The notes beneath the pieces are model-generated. The model did not search any database, was not told the DNA's origin, and saw only the letters and a list, made by a program, of their open reading frames with translations. From Verrucomicrobiales bacterium (GTDB taxonomy: Bacteria; Verrucomicrobiota; Verrucomicrobiia; Verrucomicrobiales; DEV007): 15,149 bases of DNA. Positions 1 to 5,417 of the stretch are shown here, piece after piece; within the stretch, counting starts at the first letter, position 1; each line of letters starts with the position of its first letter. A program made the position numbers and the translations under genes. Where the stretch lies: assembly GCA_002708885.1 (NCBI GenBank), contig PAPL01000087.1:27953-43101 (forward strand), written 5' to 3'.

Positions 1-261
1 AGAGGCGTTTATCCAAAAGGCAAAAACCCGTGGCCTGCTCACCCGAATACCCTTAGCTATGTAGAAGCGGTATTTACCGATGAAGTGACCGACGAAGACC
101 GAGCCACCAAGCAAGACCGAATAGAGTGGTTAAGCAATCAATCGGGCAATATTCGCATTGGTGTGCTGGGTGTTTATAAGAACAATTTGCTACAAAATGA
201 CCTGTTAAAAGAAACCATGATCAGGTCGAAAGTGAAGACCTTGAAAAACCGTTTTGGTTAA
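1..261 (+). CDS. Probable C-terminus of phage head morphogenesis (MuF-type) protein, partial
   Basis: Frame 1 is open from the first base to TAA at 259-261, giving the last 86 residues of a longer protein whose start lies outside the window. The tail contains HPNTLSYVEAVFTDEVTDED, then a segment of the form R..WL..Q....R..VLG.YK...L....L.E.MI...VK.L..R. From memory this resembles the C-terminal ends of Mu gpF-like (SPP1 gp7/MuF family) minor head proteins. Its position directly before a Mu I-like protease fits, since portal and MuF genes normally precede the protease. MuF proteins attach near the portal and take part in head assembly. An alternative is the end of a portal protein or of a MuF-fused toxin domain. 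The coding frame is certain; the family assignment is tentative. Confidence 0.55.
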   Translation, partial: RGVYPKGKNPWPAHPNTLSYVEAVFTDEVTDEDRATKQDRIEWLSNQSGNIRIGVLGVYKNNLLQNDLLKETMIRSKVKTLKNRFG

Positions 262-265
262 AAGC

Positions 266-281
266 TTGCCCTAACGCTGCG
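266..281 (+). repeat. Post-stop repeat, copy 1 (TTGCCCTAACGCTGCG)
   Basis: This 16-base sequence starts 4 bases after the TAA of the upstream gene. It recurs exactly at 533-548 and 5156-5171, each time 3-4 bases after a stop codon. Its last base overlaps a small hairpin (281-294). Function is unknown. Confidence 0.85.
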
Positions 282-294
282 CATTCCCCAATGC
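281..294 (+). other. Small hairpin after repeat copy 1
   Basis: GCATT (281-285) and AATGC (290-294) form a perfect 5-bp stem with a CCCC loop. It immediately follows the 16-base repeat. No T-tract follows, so it is not an intrinsic terminator. The stem is weak, and its interest comes mainly from the matching arrangement after the other two repeat copies. Confidence 0.45.
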
Positions 295-349
295 AAAGAT
301 AAATCGCCTTTCTACTTTAAGACGGGTTACTAAAATTAGGGAAACTCAA

Positions 350-529
350 ATGAACATGAAATTTTTTGATTACGAACACTTGCCAGAAAAACTACAAAAG
401 GTGAGTAAGCCAATAGGTGATCTGGCTCGCCAGATGAACGAATCTTTACCAAATGGCCCTGAAAAAAGCGCTGGCTTACGTAAGTTGCTTGAGGCTAAGG
501 ACTGCTTAGTCCGTTCGGCTCTCGAATAA
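350..529 (+). CDS. Small protein, Acb2/Tad1-hairpin-like (candidate anti-defence sponge)
   Basis: This 59-aa gene starts at ATG 350 with a good Shine-Dalgarno (AGGGA at 337-341, 8 bases upstream) and ends at TAA 527-529. The second ATG at 356 is a weaker choice. The protein starts MNMKFFDYEHLPEKLQKVSK and its second half reads LPNGPEKSAGLRKLLEAKD followed by C-VR-AL. The pattern LP.g.EKs.aLrKLlEAkd..vRaal is typical of small phage proteins now often labelled Acb2/Tad1 domain proteins, predicted to form a helical hairpin. Acb2 and Tad1 proper bind and sequester cyclic nucleotide signals of CBASS and Thoeris defences. Whether this short relative binds a nucleotide is inference. It lies between two head genes, an accessory-gene (moron) position, flanked by two copies of the 16-base repeat. 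It has no membrane segment or signal peptide. Confidence 0.7.
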   Translation: MNMKFFDYEHLPEKLQKVSKPIGDLARQMNESLPNGPEKSAGLRKLLEAKDCLVRSALE

Positions 530-532
530 CTT

Positions 533-548
533 TTGCCCTAACGCTGCG
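533..548 (+). repeat. Post-stop repeat, copy 2 (TTGCCCTAACGCTGCG)
   Basis: This is an exact copy of the 266-281 repeat, starting 3 bases after the TAA of the 59-aa gene. Together with the stop codon it is identical to copy 3 over 22 bases (527-548 versus 5150-5171). It is followed after 12 bases by a strong inverted repeat (561-596). Confidence 0.85.
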
Positions 549-560
549 TTTTCTACACTG

Positions 561-596
561 CCACACTCAAACTAGGTTAATAATAGTTGAGTGTGG
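561..596 (+). promoter_or_regulatory. Hairpin overlapping the start region of the capsid fusion gene
   Basis: CCACACTCAA (561-570) and TTGAGTGTGG (587-596) are perfect 10-base inverted arms around a 16-base loop. ACTA/TAG(T) bases at the stem top can extend it with one bulge. The 3' arm ends 2 bases before ATG 599 and contains the alternative TTG 587 and GTG 593 starts. Folding in mRNA would mask the initiation region. No T-run follows, so translational control or an operator is more likely than termination. The function is inferred. Confidence 0.55.
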
Positions 597-598
597 AC

Positions 599-3145
599 AT
601 GCCCCAACACAACCGAAAAATCCAATTGGAAGCACCTACTCATACGAAGACGGTGCGCTTTCTTGCCTCTGCAGTTTCGGTGGATGCCGAACAAAAGACC
701 TCAGTGGTTACTATCACCCGAACGGGTAAATTCTTTGACCCTCGCTACGGACACTTTGAAATTAGCACCACAATGCTGCAAAGCATGGTGAATAACTTCA
801 ATAAAGGTGTTTTTGGTCAGGACATTTTCATAGATAAAGCCCATAACCCGAGTGACGGTGCGGCAGGCACAATTACACGCTTATTCCTGGATGGGAACAA
901 ACTGCGTGGTGAAGTGGCGTGGACGCCTTTCGGTCAAGAACTGATTGAAAAGAAAGGTTATCGCTACTTGTCAGCGGAATTTATTGAAAATTTCGTCAGC
1001 AACGAAGAGCCCCATACCGAATTTGGCCCCACGCTTTTGGCGGCTGGCTTGGTGGTTCGCCCCTGTATTAAAAATCTAGACCGTGTAGAGCTATCGGAAG
1101 GTGAAGACTTCGATGGCATGCAGCTAATTTCACAGCAGCTGGCGGTTCAATTCTCTAAGGAATCAAACGTGGAAAAATTACTTAAGCTATTTAAAGAGGC
1201 GCTTGCGAATAAAAAGCTAAGCGAGTCGGCAATATCTAAATGGGTAGATACAGCCAAGAAAGTGCTTGAAGGCATTTCAGACGAAACCCAGCAAAAAACG
1301 TTAATGGCGAATCTGCAAGAAACGGCGTTATCACTTGCTGAAACCTCACCAGAGACTGTACCTAACGTTACGGTTAATACGTCTACTGGCTTAACGGAAG
1401 AAGCAGTTAAATCACTATTCGAAAAGCTAGAAGCAGACAAAGCCAAAGTGCTGTCTGACGCTCAAACTAAGCGCGATGCAAACGTTAAACTATTCACTGA
1501 GCAAGTGAATGGCACCGAAGGCCTTTCTGAAGGTGTAAAAGCGAAGCTGCTTAAATCTGCTGATCTTATTACTGCAGAAATGACAGAAGGCCAAGTAAAA
1601 GCACTAGCAACACAGCAAATTGTGCTGGGTGAAGAGCTAGAAGCACAAACCAAACTGGCTGGCATGGGTTTCCAAGGTGGCAATGGCCCAATGGGCTCTG
1701 TTGTACTGGCTTCTGGTCACAATGCTAATGCAATGAAACTTGCTGAAGATGTGCGTAAGCAACTTAAACAAACGTCGTCATTCTCAAACGGCGCCATTCG
1801 CTTATCTGAAACGGTTGACCCGTTTGTAGATAAGGTACTTACTTTGTTCGATGGTCAGTATAACCAGCAGCTGAACCGTGAATACAAGGTGCTAAGTGGT
1901 GAAGAGGGTAGCGTTTCTGACACCTCACTACCTTATGCTTTCCGTCGTGAAGTGATTCGTGAAGCCCTGCACGACATGAATATTCTTCAGTTAGTAGCAG
2001 CTGAGACAGACCCAGGTGCGCAGGCAACCACTCAGGTTCCGTACGAAGAACGCAAAGCGTTCAAGGGCCGTAACGATGGCCTAGTGTTTGAACGTGGCGG
2101 TATTCCAAAGGCTGGCGTTACGCAGAAAATGGACATGGCATACGTAAATGCTATGAAGATTGCGTTTAACGTGTCTAACGAAATGATGCATTTTACTCGC
2201 GTAAGCGGTGTTAACTGGGATGCATGGGGCCGTCATGTCGCTACGTGTTCTCGTATTTTGCGCGAAATTGTAGTGCGTCGCCTAGCCAATGAAATGCTAC
2301 GTATTTCTGACAGCCTAGCGGCGGTTGAAGTCACTGCAGAGAACATTGCTTCACAGCTTGATGGTTCAAATACAGTAGTAAAAACTAGCGCGTTCCCAGT
2401 AGTTCGCCCACACCAAGTGTTCGATTTAGAAGGCAATACCGTTGGTAGTACTTCTAACCCGATTACTATTATGTTTGGTGCCACTGAAGTTCTGCCATTT
2501 GACGGCTCGGGCAATCAGGCATCGGGTACGTATTACGTCTTGGCTAACTGTAACTTGGGTTACATTCAGTTTGTTGATGAAACGGGTGAAGTGGTTACAC
2601 CTAACGAGACAAATGCAACAATTTCATACTCTCGTGCAACTAACGTGGCAATGTTCGACATTGACCTGCCAGCAGACACTAAGCTTGAACACCACTTAAA
2701 CGGCTTGCTGCGTAAGATTGGCAACCGCAAAGCGGTAATGAAAGACGACCGTTTTGAAGCGCCAAACTTCCTGCTTATGAGTAACACGCTCAACGATATG
2801 TGTACTAACGCAGACCAATTTGTTGTTAGCCTTAAGCGTGATGGTAGCGACACGAACGGCATGGGCGATTTGGCGGCCATTAAAGCGTTGCCAGCATGGT
2901 CAACAAATGCGCCAGGCATCGACTTAGGTGACGAACGTATCCTAATGGGCCAGCGTGGCACTACGCACTATCGTGTAGCAAAAGCGTTTGCAATGAGTGA
3001 AATGCAAGAAGGCCGCGACCCAGTAACGGGCGCATTAAACGGTACCAAAGAAGCCTACGGCGAAGAATATAACGCTATTCATACGCCTAAGCCACTGGCC
3101 GATCGTTATACCTCGGTTGTTGTGTACTCGGGCACTGGCCGCTAA
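599..3145 (+). CDS. Mu I-like protease / scaffold / major capsid protein fusion
   Basis: One 848-aa frame carries three jobs that are usually two or three genes. Residues about 20-165 resemble Mu I-type capsid maturation proteases, with the conserved blocks DKAHNP (H82) and YRYLSAEF (S125), the likely catalytic His and Ser. Residues about 186-395 are Lys/Glu/Ala-rich and helical, like the scaffold that normally follows this protease. Residues about 397-848 look like a major capsid protein of HK97 type, including a long charged segment after YEERKAFKGRNDG and an ordered C-terminus. The protease would cleave the scaffold after the procapsid forms. ATG 599 is chosen. TTG 587 follows an in-frame TAG directly and lies in a hairpin stem, and neither start has a strong Shine-Dalgarno. 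A terminator follows the gene, as expected for an abundant capsid product. The frame shows no internal stop. Protease plus capsid fusions are known but uncommon. Confidence 0.85.
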   Translation: MPQHNRKIQLEAPTHTKTVRFLASAVSVDAEQKTSVVTITRTGKFFDPRYGHFEISTTMLQSMVNNFNKGVFGQDIFIDKAHNPSDGAAGTITRLFLDGNKLRGEVAWTPFGQELIEKKGYRYLSAEFIENFVSNEEPHTEFGPTLLAAGLVVRPCIKNLDRVELSEGEDFDGMQLISQQLAVQFSKESNVEKLLKLFKEALANKKLSESAISKWVDTAKKVLEGISDETQQKTLMANLQETALSLAETSPETVPNVTVNTSTGLTEEAVKSLFEKLEADKAKVLSDAQTKRDANVKLFTEQVNGTEGLSEGVKAKLLKSADLITAEMTEGQVKALATQQIVLGEELEAQTKLAGMGFQGGNGPMGSVVLASGHNANAMKLAEDVRKQLKQTSSFSNGAIRLSETVDPFVDKVLTLFDGQYNQQLNREYKVLSGEEGSVSDTSLPYAFRREVIREALHDMNILQLVAAETDPGAQATTQVPYEERKAFKGRNDGLVFERGGIPKAGVTQKMDMAYVNAMKIAFNVSNEMMHFTRVSGVNWDAWGRHVATCSRILREIVVRRLANEMLRISDSLAAVEVTAENIASQLDGSNTVVKTSAFPVVRPHQVFDLEGNTVGSTSNPITIMFGATEVLPFDGSGNQASGTYYVLANCNLGYIQFVDETGEVVTPNETNATISYSRATNVAMFDIDLPADTKLEHHLNGLLRKIGNRKAVMKDDRFEAPNFLLMSNTLNDMCTNADQFVVSLKRDGSDTNGMGDLAAIKALPAWSTNAPGIDLGDERILMGQRGTTHYRVAKAFAMSEMQEGRDPVTGALNGTKEAYGEEYNAIHTPKPLADRYTSVVVYSGTGR
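1674..1693 (+). promoter_or_regulatory. Possible internal ribosome binding site and start for separate capsid protein
   Basis: Inside the fusion gene, AAGGTGG (1674-1680) lies 10 bases before an in-frame ATG (1691). It sits in a Gly-rich linker (GFQGGNGPMG) between the helical scaffold-like region and the capsid region. Initiation here would give a 484-aa protein (residue 365 onward) carrying the whole capsid domain. The match may be chance, because the codons for Gln-Gly-Gly easily produce it. Confidence 0.3.
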
Positions 3146-3161
3146 GCCAGTCATGTAACCC

Positions 3162-3196
3162 AAAAAGGGCAGGCCACATTGCCTGCCCTTTTTATT
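3162..3196 (+). terminator. Intrinsic terminator after the capsid gene (bidirectional form)
   Basis: AAAAAGGGCAGGC (3162-3174) and GCCTGCCCTTTTT (3181-3193) form a perfect 13-bp stem with loop CACATT, ending in a T-run. The A-run on the left arm means it could also stop transcription on the minus strand. It begins 16 bases after the capsid stop. An outer inverted repeat, AGCCAGT (3145-3151) and ACTGGCT (3198-3204), brackets it. Because the tail genes continue on the same strand, read-through must be partial or another promoter must exist. Confidence 0.9.
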
Positions 3197-3218
3197 AACT
3201 GGCTAAAAGGTAAAGACC

Positions 3219-3671
3219 ATGAAAGTTAAACAAGCGATTACCAATACCTCTGCAAAAATTATATTCGTAGCTGGTAAAATGATTCCTCCTAGCGAAACAC
3301 GTTTTGTTGAATTACCAAAGCAAGCAGCATCTAGCCAAGTGGTAACTATGTCGTTTGATGCGAAGGGCGAACTGGCTACAACAGTAGCTAAATTGAAAGA
3401 AAAGCTTGAATCGTTCACCCAAGACCAGCTTCAACAGCTTCAGGCTGAAGAGGAACAAGGCCAAAAACGTGCTAGCGCGATTGATGCCATTACGGATGAA
3501 ATTAAGTCTCGTGAGTACAGCGTTGAGCTAGAAGAATTTGCATTAGCATTGTCTAGCGTTGAAGACTTAGATGCATTGCTGCTTGACGTTGCTAAAGATG
3601 AAGCCAAGGTAGCAATGGTAAACGATGAAATAGCAAAACGGGCAGAGCAACAAAAGCATGTCAATCAGTAA
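3219..3671 (+). CDS. Small head-associated protein, function unknown
   Basis: A 150-aa protein starting at ATG 3219 with AAAAGG (3205-3210) 8 bases upstream. It lies just after the capsid terminator, where Mu-like and lambdoid phages carry small decoration or gp35-type proteins. Residues 1-35 are a compact beta-type segment (ITNTSAKIIFVAGKMIPPSE). Residues about 55-150 are highly charged and almost wholly helical, probably coiled coil, ending AKRAEQQKHVNQ. The N-terminal segment and the leader both resemble those of the small gene at 5217 (ITN.S.K....AG...PP versus VTN.S.K....AG..FAPG). It overlaps the next gene by 14 bases. No enzyme motif is visible. A head-tail or capsid accessory role comes from position only. 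Confidence 0.75.
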   Translation: MKVKQAITNTSAKIIFVAGKMIPPSETRFVELPKQAASSQVVTMSFDAKGELATTVAKLKEKLESFTQDQLQQLQAEEEQGQKRASAIDAITDEIKSREYSVELEEFALALSSVEDLDALLLDVAKDEAKVAMVNDEIAKRAEQQKHVNQ

Positions 3672-4260
3672 AGCGGATCTTGTAGCAAGCTTATTGGTAT
3701 CGGTATCAAGCAGTACTAAACTGCTTGATACTGACGATATCACGATAACCAGCACCATTGTTGATAACGCACTTGATGCGCTGTCACGACTTGCGCCGGC
3801 AACAGGTATCGACACCATTTCTTTGCAGCCTGGCGTGCAGATATACCCAGCGCCCTCTAACATTTGGGCGTACAAAGAAACGGCGTGGGGCTTCGACCAG
3901 CGCGTAGCACCATGGGAGCCAGGTTATATTTCTCGGTTACCTGATGTGACCTACAACGAGGGGAATATTTACTTTAGCTTTGCACCTACCGCGCAGATGA
4001 TTAGTAATCTCGGCAGTCGATTTACCTATTTCTACTATGCTCGCTACCAAGTGAATAATGGCGCCATAGAGATAGAGCCACGCAAGCAGGCACTACTACT
4101 TTTACTCTGTCAAATGGAAGTAATGAAACTGTTAGTGCTGCGAGAGCCTGGCACGCAGGTTACAACCAAAGGGAATGCAGGCAAGATTCAGTATGGCAGC
4201 CCCAAATTAGCGTTTGAAGCGCTTCAAGAGGAAGCTGGCCGTATAGCTGAAACGCTATGA
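3658..4260 (+). CDS. Putative head-tail connector / adaptor protein
   Basis: A 200-aa protein starting at ATG 3658 within the end of the previous gene. AGAGCAAC just upstream is a weak Shine-Dalgarno, so it probably depends on coupling. The N-terminal 50 residues are helical (SISKADLVASLLVSV, then a dipping DAL..L segment), as in adaptor proteins that dock under the portal. A Pro/Trp/Tyr-rich middle (residues about 55-135, with NIWAYKETAWGFDQRVAPWE) suggests a beta insertion. A hydrophobic helix, KQALLLLLCQMEVMKLLVL (residues about 143-161), precedes a charged C-terminal helix. That helix looks like a buried oligomer core rather than a membrane span. The next gene is an HK97 gp10-like protein, and connector genes usually precede it. 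I do not recognise the family by sequence, so the name rests mostly on gene order. Confidence 0.6.
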   Translation: MSISKADLVASLLVSVSSSTKLLDTDDITITSTIVDNALDALSRLAPATGIDTISLQPGVQIYPAPSNIWAYKETAWGFDQRVAPWEPGYISRLPDVTYNEGNIYFSFAPTAQMISNLGSRFTYFYYARYQVNNGAIEIEPRKQALLLLLCQMEVMKLLVLREPGTQVTTKGNAGKIQYGSPKLAFEALQEEAGRIAETL

Positions 4261-4748
4261 ACGAAATCATTCTAGACCTTAACACTCGCGCTCTAATCAA
4301 CTATTTAGAGCGCAGTGTTAACGCCATCGATGGAGCTACCGCAAAATTACTTCGCCGTTTATCACAAGAGGGCGCCAGAGAAGCGAAGCGCCACACCCCT
4401 AAAGCAGAAAGCACCCTAACCAATTCAATTCGCGCTAAGCAGCAATCCGCTAGTTTTCACCAAGTGGTAGCTGGTGTTCATTATGCTAGGTATGTAGAAG
4501 AGGGAACGGGCCGCGGTGGATGGGTACCAGACCAAACTATTTTAGATTGGATGGACGTTAAAGGTATTACCCCCGACGACGAAGACATGAGCATTGAGCA
4601 ACTGGCCTATCTCATACAGACCAAAATTTTCTATCAAGGCACCCCAGCGCAGCCGTTTATGAAGCCAGCGCTTGAACATATCAAAGCGAAAGCGCCAAAC
4701 CTAGCGTTGACTTACTTTAAATCTGCATTAGAGGTTAAAACAAAATGA
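4257..4748 (+). CDS. HK97 gp10-like neck / tail completion protein
   Basis: A 163-aa protein overlapping the previous gene by ATGA. Diagnostic blocks are an N-terminal helix with LRRLSQEGAREAKRHTPK, then YARYVEEGTGRGGW (residues about 79-92) and GTPAQPFMKPALEHIKAKAP (residues about 132-151). The pair A.YVE.GTG and G..AQPFM.PALE is the signature of HK97 gp10-like and Mu virion-morphogenesis (gpG) proteins. These form or complete the neck between the head connector and the tail tube. A D/E-rich stretch (GITPDDEDMSIEQL) in the middle is a family-typical insertion. It is followed directly by a putative tail terminator, as in HK97-type operons. The family is quite sure, the exact role less so. Confidence 0.82.
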   Translation: MNEIILDLNTRALINYLERSVNAIDGATAKLLRRLSQEGAREAKRHTPKAESTLTNSIRAKQQSASFHQVVAGVHYARYVEEGTGRGGWVPDQTILDWMDVKGITPDDEDMSIEQLAYLIQTKIFYQGTPAQPFMKPALEHIKAKAPNLALTYFKSALEVKTK

Positions 4749-5152
4749 CCCCCGAACAGCGGCTTAACACGGTTAAAGATAACCTTAAGCAAATAGTTGG
4801 CATTCACCATGTCACACGAAATTACAGCGATTTAGACACCGAAATGGACAAGCACGAACGCATTTATGCCGTATTGTCTTCTGGCTTTCCGCAGTTCGGT
4901 AGCTTGTACGACACTGAAGACGAAGTGCATAACTTTATGATAGTGGCCCAGCAGCTGGTGAATGAGAGCACCACAGGTGAGCAAAAAGAAGCCATTGAAT
5001 TTTCTATGCTTGAGGTAATTAAAGAATTAGTTGCCCAAGATGGTGAAGCGAACGAACCGCTTAACCTTGAGCTGGTTAGCGCCAGAACCTCGCGCCAGAT
5101 GGATCCTATTCACGCTTGGGTTTTATTCGAACTGCGCTTTAACGACCTTTAA
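4745..5152 (+). CDS. Putative tail terminator protein
   Basis: A 135-aa protein with an ATGA overlap to the neck gene, ending at TAA 5150-5152 immediately before repeat copy 3. It starts with a helical TPEQRLNTVKDNLKQIVGI followed by a beta strand, then YAVLSSGFPQFGS, and a long amphipathic helix (residues about 66-98), ending with the strand HAWVLFELRFNDL. Size, alpha/beta order and position between the gp10-like gene and the tail tube gene match the tail terminators (lambda gpU type) that cap the tail tube and join it to the head. No clear sequence motif proves this, so the call is mainly positional. Mu gp37-type proteins sit in the same place. Confidence 0.55.
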   Translation: MTPEQRLNTVKDNLKQIVGIHHVTRNYSDLDTEMDKHERIYAVLSSGFPQFGSLYDTEDEVHNFMIVAQQLVNESTTGEQKEAIEFSMLEVIKELVAQDGEANEPLNLELVSARTSRQMDPIHAWVLFELRFNDL

Positions 5153-5155
5153 CTT

Positions 5156-5171
5156 TTGCCCTAACGCTGCG
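5156..5171 (+). repeat. Post-stop repeat, copy 3 (TTGCCCTAACGCTGCG)
   Basis: This is the third exact copy, starting 3 bases after the tail terminator gene's stop. It sits more than 4.6 kb from copy 2. Its last two bases form part of the hairpin at 5170-5213. Confidence 0.85.
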
Positions 5172-5213
5172 CCCCCCTCATTGCGACACTGAGCACTACA
5201 GAAAAAGGGGGCG
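5170..5213 (+). promoter_or_regulatory. Hairpin able to mask the ribosome binding site of the 5217 gene
   Basis: CGCCCCC (5170-5176) is the exact complement of GGGGGCG (5207-5213), closing a 30-base loop. An inner CTCA (5177-5180)/TGAG (5190-5193) pair may form inside the loop. The 3' arm contains the G-run of the Shine-Dalgarno AAAAAGGGGG and ends 3 bases before ATG 5217. If folded, it would block loading on the tail-tube part of the operon. No T-run follows, so termination is unlikely. The regulatory effect is inferred. Confidence 0.5.
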
Positions 5214-5216
5214 ACC

Positions 5217-5417
5217 ATGCCTATTACAGTAACCAATTCATCTACGAAGCCAGTGCGCAGCGCCGGCATTAACTTCGCACCAGGTGTAAACACTTTTGAA
5301 GACGGTGAGCTTTCCAGTGCCAAACTAGCCCAATTAGAGCCAGTTAAGGCACTAAGTACAAAGCACACCGCAAAGCAGGCACCTGTCGCTAAATCAGCAA
5401 AGGAGCCTAAGCAATGA
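5217..5417 (+). CDS. Small phage protein upstream of tail tube, function unknown
   Basis: A 66-aa protein with a strong but possibly masked Shine-Dalgarno (AAAAAGGGGG) before ATG 5217 and an ATGA overlap with the tail tube gene. The first 40 residues (ITVTNSSTKPVRSAGINFAP, then GVNTFEDGEL) form a probable small beta module. The rest is Lys/Ala/Gln-rich, basic and likely disordered (KHTAKQAPVAKSAKEPKQ). The N-terminal module and the 17-base leader resemble those of the gene at 3219. Similar short proteins with an AG..F.PG pattern occur near capsid or tail genes of Mu-like phages (gp35-type). No function is assigned; a structural or decoration role is possible. Confidence 0.65.
   Translation: MPITVTNSSTKPVRSAGINFAPGVNTFEDGELSSAKLAQLEPVKALSTKHTAKQAPVAKSAKEPKQ

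Noticed and set aside
266..281. Resemblance of the repeat's GCCCTAAC to an integron attC end (RYYYAAC)
   Set aside because: There is an extra C, no matching GTTRRRY end, no long imperfect arms, and the sites lie within a normal structural operon rather than a cassette array.
533..560. Possible sigma-70 promoter using TTGCCC and TACACT in repeat copy 2
   Set aside because: The spacer is only 15 bases, the -10 is weak, and copies 1 and 3 do not have a -10 at an equivalent distance.
587..598. TTG 587 as the start of the capsid fusion
   Set aside because: It directly follows an in-frame TAG and lies in a hairpin stem. ATG 599 is preferred, though the difference is only four residues.
1147..1683. 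Antisense open frames opposite the capsid fusion
   Set aside because: They are shadows of the strong + strand coding frame, with low-complexity Ser-rich products and no ribosome binding sites or known motifs.
3162..3196. Capsid terminator as the end of a CRISPR-like or IS-type repeat
   Set aside because: It is a single stem with a T-run, has no second copy in the window, and sits exactly where a capsid terminator is expected.
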